This document shows positions 1 to 8,663 of a stretch of DNA of 43,448 bases, piece by piece. Numbering within the stretch: position 1 is the stretch's first letter; every line of letters begins with the position of its first letter. Under the pieces are notes generated by a model. It was not told the origin of the DNA. It saw nothing but the letters and a program-made list of their open reading frames with translations, and did not search any database. The DNA comes from Luteibacter rhizovicinus (GTDB taxonomy: Bacteria > Pseudomonadota > Gammaproteobacteria > Xanthomonadales > Rhodanobacteraceae), in assembly GCF_004342265.1 (NCBI RefSeq), contig NZ_SMCS01000013.1, forward strand, positions 1 to 43,448. The letters run 5' to 3'. Made by a program: the position numbers and the translations under genes.

Positions 1-260
1 GCCACCACCGGCTTCGGCTTGGCCAGCCCCTGCGGGCGGACGAACTGGCCGCTGCCGGTGACGATCTCCGGCGCCACCGCCACCCCGCCGTTACGCGGCG
101 GATTGACCGGGCCCACCGCCAGCGACGGCGGCACCGGCTGCTCCGTCCCGGCGATCGCTTCGCGCTGTAAGGAACCATCGTCACGTGGTTGCGGCAAGGT
201 CGCGCATCCGGCGAGGACGACCGCAAGCGCCGAGGCGCCGATCAGAGAACTTCTGAGCAT
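1..260 (-). CDS. N-terminal fragment of a lipoprotein, probably the type II secretion secretin GspD
   Basis: Only the first 86 codons are inside the window and the gene runs off the left edge. The protein starts with a lipoprotein signal peptide whose lipobox is LAGC, with Cys19 as the lipidated residue. A Pro-rich linker follows, and then the segment GSGQFVRPQGLAKPKP. Xanthomonad type II secretins (XpsD/GspD) begin the same way: lipobox, disordered Pro-rich stretch, then a G-S/T-G motif before the first N domain. I infer a secretin from this resemblance only. No secretin domain is visible, so another outer-membrane lipoprotein remains possible. The ATG at 260 is the only start giving a complete signal peptide. 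Confidence 0.5.
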   Translation of the reverse strand, partial: MLRSSLIGASALAVVLAGCATLPQPRDDGSLQREAIAGTEQPVPPSLAVGPVNPPRNGGVAVAPEIVTGSGQFVRPQGLAKPKPVV

Positions 261-382
261 GGAACAACGTACTCCCTCGTTGGTCGCGGCGCGCGCACCT
301 CCCAGGCGGCGCGCCGATTCCCAACTCTACTGTAGGAGTATGACTTTGTGGGAACACGCATCCATCGCGTGCGAATGTAGGG

Positions 383-1798
<1,416 letters not shown>

Positions 1799-2025
1799 AA
1801 TGGGTTTCTCCAACGACTGATCTGAGGGGTGATCCGATAGATACCCGAGCGACATGGGGTCCGCGGACGGGAGCGCAACCGCCAGTATGCCCACGACGAT
1901 GTCGAGGCGACTTGAACGAATCCGCCGCCGGGCAGCGATCCCTTGGACTAAAGGGTAGCGCCGTCGCACCGGGCGGCTCGGCTATCATGGGCGGCGAACA
2001 GACGCTGGACCTCAAGGACCAACAG

Positions 2026-2751
2026 ATGGCATCGAACGACGTCAAGAAACAACCCCGCGACAAGCGCTACCCGTCCGCGCACGAAGCACTGGCCGGGCTG
2101 GTCGCCGATGGGCAGACCATCGCCGTCGGCGGCTTCGGTTTGTGCGGCATCCCCGAACTGCTGATCGAAGCGCTGCGCGATTCGGGCGTGCGCAACCTGA
2201 CCGCGGTGTCCAACAACGCGGGCATCGACGGCGCGGGCCTTGGCCTGTTGCTGGAAACGCGCCAGATCCGAAAGATGGTGTCTTCTTACGTCGGCGAAAA
2301 CCGCGAGTTCGAACGGCAGTACCTGGCCGGCGAGCTGGAAGTGGAATTCACCCCGCAGGGCACGCTCGCCGAAAAGCTGCGCGCCGGCGGCGCGGGCATC
2401 CCGGCTTTCTTCACCCGCACGGGCTACGGCACGCAGGTGGCCGAGGGCAAGGAAACGCGCGAATTCGACGGCCATATGTACGTGATGGAACATTCCATCC
2501 GCGCCGACGTGGCGCTGGTCAAAGCATGGAAGGCCGATCCGTCGGGCAACCTCGTGTTCCGCAAGACCGCCCGCAATTTCAATCCGATGGCGGCGACGGC
2601 CGGCAAGGTCTGCATCGCCGAAGTGGAAATCATGGTGGGCATCGGCGACCTCGATCCCGACCAGGTGCACACGCCGGGTATCTACGTGGACCGCATCGTC
2701 CACAACCCGAACCCGAGCAAGCGCATCGAACAGCGCACCGTGCGCGCCTGA
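2026..2751 (+). CDS. scoA: 3-oxoacid CoA-transferase, subunit A
   Basis: This is the alpha subunit of a heteromeric family I CoA-transferase, most likely succinyl-CoA:3-ketoacid CoA-transferase, which activates acetoacetate with CoA from succinyl-CoA. The family hallmark GGFGLCGIPE lies near residue 30, followed by VSNNAGIDGAGLGLLL and the glycine-rich GGAGIPAFFTRTGYGT region. At 241 residues it matches the usual subunit length. The ATG at 2026 is preceded by AAGGA 8 bases upstream. An in-frame ATG at 1987 exists but would add residues absent from the family. It forms an operon with the beta subunit 19 bases downstream. AtoD-type specificity cannot be excluded. Confidence 0.92.
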   Translation: MASNDVKKQPRDKRYPSAHEALAGLVADGQTIAVGGFGLCGIPELLIEALRDSGVRNLTAVSNNAGIDGAGLGLLLETRQIRKMVSSYVGENREFERQYLAGELEVEFTPQGTLAEKLRAGGAGIPAFFTRTGYGTQVAEGKETREFDGHMYVMEHSIRADVALVKAWKADPSGNLVFRKTARNFNPMAATAGKVCIAEVEIMVGIGDLDPDQVHTPGIYVDRIVHNPNPSKRIEQRTVRA

Positions 2752-2770
2752 CCGCTAAGGAATCAAAGAG

Positions 2771-3412
2771 ATGGCCTGGACCCGTGAACAGATGGCGCAG
2801 CGCGCCGCCCTTGAACTCTCCGACGGCGATTACGTCAACCTTGGCATCGGTTTGCCGACACTGGTCGCCAACCACCTGCCGGACGGCGTCGATGTCTGGC
2901 TGCAATCCGAAAACGGACTGCTCGGCATCGGCCCCTTCCCCACCGAGGACGAAGTGGATGCCGACCTCATCAATGCCGGCAAGCAGACCGTCACTGCCCG
3001 CCCCGGCGCATCGTTCTTCAGCAGCGCCGATTCGTTCGCGATGATTCGCGGCGGCCACATCGACATTTCGATCCTCGGCGCCATGCAGGTCACCTGCGAA
3101 GGCGACATCGCGAACTGGATGGTGCCCGGCAAGATGGTCAAAGGCATGGGCGGCGCGATGGATCTGGTCGCCGGCGTAAAGCGCGTGGTGGTCGTGATGG
3201 AACACAACGCGAAAGACGGCTCGCCGAAAATTCTGACCGAGTGCAACCTGCCGCTGACCGGCAAGGCCGTGGTCAACCGGATCATCACCGATCTGTGCGT
3301 GTTCGATGTGGACAGCGGCGGGTTGACGCTGATCGAGCTCGCGCCCGAGGTCGACGAGGCTAAGGTTCGCGACGCGACGGGGTGTTCGTTCCGGACGGCG
3401 TTGGCGGCCTGA
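2771..3412 (+). CDS. scoB: 3-oxoacid CoA-transferase, subunit B
   Basis: This is the beta subunit of the CoA-transferase and carries the catalytic glutamate that forms the glutamyl-CoA thioester. The signature SENGLLG is present with Glu47 as the predicted nucleophile. The N-terminal [16 protein letters not shown] and the [15 protein letters not shown] segment are also typical. Length 213 residues is normal. An AAGGA about 9 bases before the ATG supports the start. The two subunits are cotranscribed and probably supply acetoacetyl-CoA for ketone-body or short-chain fatty acid use. The gene stops just before a large inverted repeat that may end the transcript. Confidence 0.93.
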   Translation: MAWTREQMAQRAALELSDGDYVNLGIGLPTLVANHLPDGVDVWLQSENGLLGIGPFPTEDEVDADLINAGKQTVTARPGASFFSSADSFAMIRGGHIDISILGAMQVTCEGDIANWMVPGKMVKGMGGAMDLVAGVKRVVVVMEHNAKDGSPKILTECNLPLTGKAVVNRIITDLCVFDVDSGGLTLIELAPEVDEAKVRDATGCSFRTALAA

Positions 3413-3426
3413 CTCCCGGCTTCCCC

Positions 3427-3528
3427 GCTCCGTAGGCTATCGCGCGCAGGCGCGCTCCCACAGAAAAGCGGGGTGCGCGCGCTCTTGATCTCTGTGGGAG
3501 CGCGCCTGCGCGCGATAGCCTACGGAGC
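3427..3528. repeat. 38-bp perfect inverted repeat, REP-like pair
   Basis: Bases 3427-3464 are the exact reverse complement of 3491-3528, separated by 26 bases. Each arm contains the core GTGGGAGCGCGCCTGCGCGC, which is itself partly palindromic. The same core, with GTAGGAGC in place of GTGGGAGC, recurs at 39141-39237 and in reduced form at 23056-23085. This is the arrangement of a REP/BIME-like intergenic family. It lies just past scoB and could act as a transcript-end hairpin, although no T tract follows. Confidence 0.85.
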
Positions 3529-3776
3529 AAGGAAGCGAGGGAGAGCGACGAAGACGCGAGATTCTCGAGCGCCAAAAAGAAAGTCGCCCCGCAGAGGACG
3601 CGTCAACATCGGCTTCGGGGGGGAGGATAGCCGGATGTTGCGGATTAGCGTCGATGCGGGGCGAGGGACCTACCGACCCAGGGGGAGGGGTTGGTGGTAG
3701 GCCGAGAAGAATATTATCCTCGATCCAAGTCCCGATCCAATATATATTTCGACCGATACTTATACGGTTTCCGACT
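3529..3776 (+). promoter_or_regulatory. Gene-free leader and probable promoter region of the LysR gene
   Basis: There is no credible reading frame here. The first part continues the GC-rich repeat surroundings. The last 70 bases turn AT-rich, with runs such as AATATTAT, AATATATATTT and ACTTATACGG just before the LysR start at 3777. This is a likely place for the promoter and an autoregulatory LysR site, but I cannot define -35/-10 boxes with confidence. Confidence 0.4.
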
Positions 3777-4691
3777 ATGTTCGATCTGCGGCAACTGCGT
3801 TATTTCGTCGAAGTGGCCGATACCCTGAGCTTTACTCAGGCGGCCCAGCGGCTACACATCTCGCAGCCGCCGCTTTCGCAGCAGATCCAGTCGCTGGAAA
3901 GCGACCTTGGGGTGCGCCTGTTCGACCGCACGAAGCGTCGGGTGGCACTGACCGAACCGGGCCGGCTTTTCCTGATCGAGGCCAGGGCGATCCTTTCACG
4001 GGCAGACGCCGCACGCGCCCTGGTAACCGAGGCTGCCGCCGGATTTACCGGCCATCTACGACTGGCCTATTCGGTTTCCGTATCATTCCATCCCGCGCTG
4101 CCGGAAACCTTGCTCCGTTTCACACAAGCCGCCCCCGGCGTCAGTGTCCAGTTGGGCGAGATGTATACCGGGGCCCAGTACGACGCCCTGCTGAGCGGCC
4201 AGATCGACGTGGGACTGCTGCGGGCCGAGCCCTCTGGCGTCGGCAATGCGCGGCAGCTGAACGTCGAAGTCATCGACCGCGAGCCGCTGGTCATCGCCAT
4301 GCCCGCGGGGCACCGTCTCGCCAATCGTCCCTCGCTACGCATGTCGGAACTGGCAGGCGAACGTTTCATCGCGCAACCACGCATCCTGGCAGCCACCCTC
4401 TACGACCGCCTGATGCTGCTGGCCAGCAAGGCCCGTTTCCGGCCGAACATCCGCCAAGAGGCCCAGCTGGTCACCGCCTTGCTGCCCCTGGTGGCAGCGG
4501 GTCTCGGCCTCGCCCTGGTGCCCGGTTCGCTGCGGGTCGTCCATCTGGCGGGCGTCGCCTTCGTTCCCGTGGACGATCCCGACGCCAACCTCTTGCTTGC
4601 AGTAGCCAGTCGCGCGGACAATACATCCCCCGTGCTGGAAAGCTTTCTACGCACGGTCCGGGAATCGCGCGTGTCGTTAGGCTTGTGCTAA
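3777..4691 (+). CDS. LysR-family transcriptional regulator
   Basis: This 304-residue protein has the standard LysR layout. An N-terminal winged helix-turn-helix covers about residues 1-60 (LRQLRYFVEVADTLSFTQAAQRL, then HISQPPLSQQIQSLE and RTKRRVALTEPG). A linker helix and a periplasmic-binding-protein-like effector domain from about residue 90 to the end follow. The sequence resembles the BenM/CatM/CbbR-like branch. The effector is unknown. The gene follows the CoA-transferase operon in the same direction after 364 bases and a hairpin repeat, so it is probably transcribed separately; control of scoAB is possible but not shown. The ATG at 3777 begins right at the conserved first helix. Confidence 0.9.
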   Translation: MFDLRQLRYFVEVADTLSFTQAAQRLHISQPPLSQQIQSLESDLGVRLFDRTKRRVALTEPGRLFLIEARAILSRADAARALVTEAAAGFTGHLRLAYSVSVSFHPALPETLLRFTQAAPGVSVQLGEMYTGAQYDALLSGQIDVGLLRAEPSGVGNARQLNVEVIDREPLVIAMPAGHRLANRPSLRMSELAGERFIAQPRILAATLYDRLMLLASKARFRPNIRQEAQLVTALLPLVAAGLGLALVPGSLRVVHLAGVAFVPVDDPDANLLLAVASRADNTSPVLESFLRTVRESRVSLGLC

Positions 4692-4748
4692 GTCGATGGC
4701 TAAGCTAGAATTCCGGTTTTCCCTCGTTCGTAGTTTTAGGAGCTGGCC

Positions 4749-4874
4749 GTGAAGGTGCTTTCCTCTTTGAAGTCCGCGAAGTCGCGTCACCGTGACTGCA
4801 AAGTCGTGCGCCGTCGCGGCAAAGTGTTCGTAATCTGCAAGAGCAATCCCCGTTTCAAGGCTCGTCAGCGCTAA
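4749..4874 (+). CDS. rpmJ: 50S ribosomal protein L36 (zinc-free, YkgO-type)
   Basis: This 41-codon gene starts with GTG and encodes the large-subunit protein L36. The sequence has the YkgO-like form: [17 protein letters not shown] near the start, [21 protein letters not shown] at the end. Canonical zinc-binding L36 uses three Cys and one His; here only two Cys (17 and 30) remain and the terminal His position is Phe, so it is the C-minus type that does not bind zinc. AGGAG lies 7 bases before the GTG. A strong terminator follows 25 bases after the stop, so the gene is monocistronic. Xanthomonads commonly carry this form, so it may be the main L36 rather than a zinc-starvation paralogue. Confidence 0.93.
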   Translation: MKVLSSLKSAKSRHRDCKVVRRRGKVFVICKSNPRFKARQR

Positions 4875-4899
4875 TTGCAGCTGCGACGGGTTTTAAAAG

Positions 4900-4925
4900 A
4901 AAAGGCCGCTTACGCGGCCTTTTTT
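4900..4925 (+). terminator. Rho-independent terminator of rpmJ
   Basis: GGCCGC and GCGGCC (4904-4909 and 4914-4919) form a stem around a TTAC loop. The stem is extended by A-T pairs and followed by a run of T. The 20-base core is identical to the hairpin downstream of greA at 8143-8162. Confidence 0.9.
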
Positions 4926-4988
4926 ATGGTCACAGCGACTCCCTGCTATCTCTGGTTTCTGGAACCAGAGAACAGAGCAATGCCACGG

Positions 4989-6632
4989 CTAGAACAACGC
5001 CGCCGCCTTGCTCAGTGCGATCCACACGCCGATCAGGAACGGGATGCCTACGGCCAGCCATGCCAGTACGCCGATGCCGCCGAATGATCCGCGCGCCGCA
5101 TCCGCCACGCTGCTCTCGGTCGCCAGCGCTTCATGTTGCAGCGAACGCTCGTGGCGCAGCTCCTCGTCCGTCATGTGGTTCTTCGGATCGACCGGGCGAA
5201 CCAGCAGATTGCAGATGAAGCCGACCAGCAGCAGTCCGGCCAGGATATAAAGCGTCCGGTCGTAAACGAGATTCTTCGCCACGCCCGCACCCAGTTGCGC
5301 CTCGCGCACGCCCGCGATCAAGACCGGCCCCACGACACCCGCCACCGACCACGCCGTCAACAGACGACCATGGATGGCGCCGACCATCTGCGTACCGAAG
5401 ATATCCGCCAGATACGCCGGGACCGTCGCGAAGCCGCCGCCATACATCGACAGAATGATGCAGACGGTGGCAACGAACAGCGCCGCCATACCCAGATGCC
5501 CAAGAGTCGGCAGCAGGCAATAGAGCACGATGCCCAGCGCGAAGAAAATGAAGTACGTCGTCTTTCGGCCCAGATAATCCGACGCGGATGCCCAGGCCAG
5601 ACGGCCAGCACTGTTGAAAAGACTAATGAGGCCGACCAGACCCGCCGCAGCCGCCGCGATCGCGGCTTTCTGCGCCACGGTGAGTGCGGATGCGTCGGTG
5701 ACGCCCACGAGCCGCCCGCCAAATACGTCCTGCAACATCGGACTGGCCATGGAGATCACGCCGATACCGGCCGTGACGTTCATGCACAACACGCCCCACA
5801 GCAGCCAGAACTGCGGCGTTTTCCACGCCCGATTCAGATGCACGTGATGGGCGGAGATGAGACTGGACTTCGCGGCCGCCGGTGCGGGCGTCCATCCAGC
5901 GGGCTTCCAGCCGACAGGCGGAACGCGGAATCCGAATGCGCCCAGCGACATAGCGACGAAGTAAATCGCACCCATGCACATCAACGTGGTGGCGACACCG
6001 GGCACGTCGTTTACCTTGAAAACGTCCATGAGTTTCACGGCGATGGGCGCGCCGATCATCGCACCGCCGCCGTAACCCATGATCGCGAAACCCGTGGCAA
6101 GGCCACGCCGGTCGGGAAACCATTTGATCAGCGAGGATACCGGCGTGATATACCCCAACCCCTGCCCTACGCCGCCCAATAAGCCGCAGCCCAGATACAC
6201 AAGCCACAACTGGTGGATGGCAACACCGATACCACCCAGCACCAGGCCGCCACCCCAGCACAACGCGGCGATGAAACCCGCCTTGCGCGGTCCGGCGTGC
6301 TCGAGCCAGCCACCCCAGATCGCGGCCGCCAGCCCGAGCATGGCGATGAAGGTTTCGAAAATATGATTGACCGACGGCACCGTCCAGTTGCAGCTTGTCG
6401 TGGTCAGCTGATCGATGAATCCCTGACTGGCGCAGACAGCTGCGTCGGCACCGGGCACCAGCTTCGTCATCGGCAACCAGAATACGGAGAACCCGTAAGC
6501 CATGCCGATGGATAGATGGATGGCCAGCGCCGCGGGCGGCACCAGCCAGCGATTAAACTTAGGACCCGCAATGGTGCGCTCGCGCGCGAGCAGACCCGGC
6601 GCCGCGTTGGCGCCTTCAGTGACGACCGACAT
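4989..6632 (-). CDS. OFA-family major facilitator superfamily transporter
   Basis: This 547-residue membrane protein has the 12-helix MFS fold. The first helix region reads LVPPAALAIHLSIGMAYGFSVFW, typical of the oxalate:formate antiporter (OFA) group, and the loop after it contains a CNW-type insertion seen in this group. Further helices include GYGGGAMIGAPIAVKLMDVF and the GRLLTAWSVAGVVGPVL segment. The C-terminal helix ends the protein. Substrates of this branch are mostly monocarboxylates or formate/oxalate; none can be assigned here. The ATG at 6632 was chosen over a GTG at 6644 because it is the stronger codon; a weak G-rich ribosome site precedes it. It is convergent with rpmJ. Confidence 0.88.
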   Translation of the reverse strand: MSVVTEGANAAPGLLARERTIAGPKFNRWLVPPAALAIHLSIGMAYGFSVFWLPMTKLVPGADAAVCASQGFIDQLTTTSCNWTVPSVNHIFETFIAMLGLAAAIWGGWLEHAGPRKAGFIAALCWGGGLVLGGIGVAIHQLWLVYLGCGLLGGVGQGLGYITPVSSLIKWFPDRRGLATGFAIMGYGGGAMIGAPIAVKLMDVFKVNDVPGVATTLMCMGAIYFVAMSLGAFGFRVPPVGWKPAGWTPAPAAAKSSLISAHHVHLNRAWKTPQFWLLWGVLCMNVTAGIGVISMASPMLQDVFGGRLVGVTDASALTVAQKAAIAAAAAGLVGLISLFNSAGRLAWASASDYLGRKTTYFIFFALGIVLYCLLPTLGHLGMAALFVATVCIILSMYGGGFATVPAYLADIFGTQMVGAIHGRLLTAWSVAGVVGPVLIAGVREAQLGAGVAKNLVYDRTLYILAGLLLVGFICNLLVRPVDPKNHMTDEELRHERSLQHEALATESSVADAARGSFGGIGVLAWLAVGIPFLIGVWIALSKAAALF

Positions 6633-6740
6633 GCTTACCCCCACCCATGAGAATGCCGTTGTTAGCGCATCTTAAGTGGGTTTGCCAGACATGCCACCCG
6701 ACGATGGTCGAATGAGGGGCACTACAAGCCGCCGCACTCC

Positions 6741-7358
6741 CTAATTGCGAAGCTTCGGCGTCGACCCGTGGCGCATCCACGAGGCGATACTCATGCGCGG
6801 TACCGTGGCCGTCATGACTTCGTGCTCGATGTAGCGCGAAAGAAAAAGGACCAGCGTGCCCGCGACAGGCATGATGTCGCGAGGTGCCTCGCCATCGAAA
6901 TACAGCCGGAGCGCACCGCCGTCGGCATCCAGCCAGTTCTCGTTGAGATAGAAAACCGTCGAGACGATTCTGGAAAAATCGTCGCCCGGGCAATCGAGAT
7001 GACGCGAATATCCTGCCCCCGGCTCGTACAACGCGTAATGGGCTTCCACATCCGCCATCCGGACCATAAGCCCTCGCGAAAGAAAACGCCTCAGCGCATT
7101 CAGCCTCAGCAGATAGGCATGTTCTCCGGTCGAAAGACCGGTATCCCCCAACCATCGCGTATGGTCGCCCCGGCTCGGTCCATGCCGCGACTCCCTGGCG
7201 ACGCCGGCGAGCTGGAGCCCGTCGGCATCGGCGAATCCCCTGCAGCTTGCCGCCAGCGATCGCGTTGTCGCCGGGTCGAGGAACCCCTCAATCGTGCACC
7301 AGCGACTGGCGATGAGGCTATCGATAACCGCATCGTCGAATGGTGCCGATAGCTGCAT
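6741..7358 (-). CDS. 2-oxoglutarate/Fe(II)-dependent oxygenase, prolyl 4-hydroxylase-like
   Basis: This 205-residue protein carries the jelly-roll 2OG-Fe(II) dioxygenase signature. His120-x-Asp122 (GYSRHLDCPG) and the distal His179 (YIEHEV) would bind iron, and Arg188 (VPRMSIASW) the 2-oxoglutarate. The strand STVFYLNENW and the GGALRLYF turn sit between them in the expected order. The substrate is unknown: protein proline, small-molecule and lipid hydroxylases share this fold. The ATG at 7358 was preferred over an upstream in-frame start because the extension is Arg-rich and resembles noncoding sequence. It is upstream of and codirectional with the MFS gene, 108 bases apart. Confidence 0.85.
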   Translation of the reverse strand: MQLSAPFDDAVIDSLIASRWCTIEGFLDPATTRSLAASCRGFADADGLQLAGVARESRHGPSRGDHTRWLGDTGLSTGEHAYLLRLNALRRFLSRGLMVRMADVEAHYALYEPGAGYSRHLDCPGDDFSRIVSTVFYLNENWLDADGGALRLYFDGEAPRDIMPVAGTLVLFLSRYIEHEVMTATVPRMSIASWMRHGSTPKLRN

Positions 7359-7584
7359 TGTGATTGTCCGTGCGCCACTTCGTCGAAGACACTCTTCAAC
7401 GCCAGCGCGCCGCCCACCATACGCTATCGGGGGTAAGCGACGCGGTATCCGGCACCGCACGTATAAAAAGCACTACGGGGACGATCTCGCGTGCCTAGCC
7501 GCTCTCTGGGTAAGGACAGCCGTTGGGCGGCTCGTGTTGGCAGCGGCTTCGTCGGCTCACGCTCGTGCCTCGGGGAAGCCGCGA

Positions 7585-7702
7585 CCGGGTTGGCCCTTGG
7601 GGCCTTCGGCGCCGTCCCTGCGGGAGCGGGCCGTAGTTCCGCTTTCGCTCCGTCACTAGGCATCGCGGCCCTCGGCTAAGGCGGCCCCAAGGGCCAACCC
7701 GG
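7585..7702. repeat. 20-bp perfect long-range inverted repeat
   Basis: The arm at 7585-7604 (CCGGGTTGGCCCTTGGGGCC) is the exact reverse complement of 7683-7702, with 78 bases between. The loop contains a smaller hairpin formed by GGAGCG and CGCTCC. It lies inside a gene-free stretch from 7359 to 8186. Confidence 0.85.
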
Positions 7703-8137
7703 CCACGGCACCGTCGACTGCGGTTGGTTGTGGGGAGAGCGTGAGCCGAGCATGTGGATGGCGTGGACCGGCATGCGGTCGCCTATCCATGCGTCGACGC
7801 GATGCTTTCCCCCACGTGACCGCAGCATCCGGCAGAGCCGTCGGCCACCACCCTCGACGCGACTTGCGCAACCGAGCGCTGCGGGCGGACCAGGCCCGCA
7901 GGGGGCGGACCTGGACGGTCCGCCGTTTTTGCTGAGGCAAGGAGGCCGAATCAAAAACCCCCGCCCGCAGCGCGGGCGCGACGGGGCGCAGCCATCAGAC
8001 ACAAGCCGCGCAGCGGCTCTCCCTTCCCGAGCGACGGTGAAGCCGGAGCGTCGAGGGTGGTGGCCGACGGCTCTCCCCGAAGCGTCCGAGCGCGAAAGCG
8101 ATGGCAAAGCCGAGCCGCCCCTCAAAAAGGCGTGAAG
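7703..8137. repeat. Gene-free structured region with 25-bp inverted repeat and internal hairpins
   Basis: Arms at 7835-7859 and 8049-8073 are perfect 25-base reverse complements. They enclose a terminator-like hairpin (7904-7924, followed by GTTTTT) and a GC-rich CCCGC/GCGGG hairpin. Upstream, around 7752-7790, TGGAT, GGC and GACCG pair with CGGTC, GCC and ATCCA to make a long imperfect hairpin. Open frames on both strands here are Arg/Pro/Ser-rich and have no family character, so I call no gene. It may be a dead mobile or REP-like composite, or a structured RNA. Confidence 0.6.
7904..7930 (+). terminator. Terminator-like hairpin within the gene-free region
   Basis: GGCGGACC (7904-7911) pairs perfectly with GGTCCGCC (7917-7924) around a five-base loop, followed by GTTTTT. 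No gene upstream on the plus strand needs it, which suggests an unannotated transcript or a relic. Confidence 0.6.
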
Positions 8138-8163
8138 CAAAAAAAGGCCGCTTACGCGGCCTC
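8138..8163 (-). terminator. Rho-independent terminator of the carAB-greA transcript
   Basis: Read on the minus strand, GGCCGC/GCGGCC with a four-base loop is followed by seven T. It lies 24 bases past the greA stop. Its 20-base core is the same as the rpmJ terminator. Confidence 0.88.
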
Positions 8164-8186
8164 TCTATATCGCCAAAACCACCGGA

Positions 8187-8663
8187 TCAGGTGTAACGAA
8201 CACCCGTGATTTCGTAATTCTTTACACCGTTGGGTGCGGTGAATTCGAAGCTGTCGCCTTCGTTCTTGCCGATGAGGGCACGGGCGATGGGCGACGACAC
8301 TGCGATCAGCCGCTGCTTGATGTCGGCTTCGAGATCGCCAACGATCTGGTAGGTGACCTTGTCGCCCGAGTCTTCGTCTTCGAGATCGACGATCGCACCG
8401 AATACGACACGCTTGCCGGCACCGAGACGCTCGGTGTCGATCACTTCGGAATTGGACAGGCCGGCTTCCAGTTCGCTGATGCGTCCTTCGTTGAAACCGT
8501 GCATCTCGCGAGCCGCGTGGTACTCGGCGTTTTCCTTCAGGTCACCGTGCGCACGCGCCTCCGCGACAGCGGCGATGATCTCCTGACGCTTCGGGCCTTT
8601 CAGGAATTCGAGTTCCGTGCGCAGGCGCTCGGAACCCTTCTTGGTCATGGGAGGACGGCTCAC
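8187..8663 (-). CDS. greA: Transcription elongation factor GreA
   Basis: GreA enters the RNA polymerase secondary channel and stimulates cleavage of backtracked RNA. The 158-residue protein has an N-terminal coiled coil with the acidic-tip segment [15 protein letters not shown] and a C-terminal FKBP-like domain containing [13 protein letters not shown] and [16 protein letters not shown] chose GTG at 8663: it has AAGGAG 8 bases upstream, overlaps the carB stop as GTGA, and gives an N terminus resembling other xanthomonad GreA proteins. The internal ATG at 8648 has no ribosome site. Translation is therefore probably coupled to carB. Confidence 0.95.
   Translation of the reverse strand: MSRPPMTKKGSERLRTELEFLKGPKRQEIIAAVAEARAHGDLKENAEYHAAREMHGFNEGRISELEAGLSNSEVIDTERLGAGKRVVFGAIVDLEDEDSGDKVTYQIVGDLEADIKQRLIAVSSPIARALIGKNEGDSFEFTAPNGVKNYEITGVRYT

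Noticed and set aside
7676-8140. Open frames on both strands in the gene-free region
   Set aside because: Arg/Pro/Ser/Gly-rich, overlapping each other and interrupted by hairpins; no start signals or recognisable fold.
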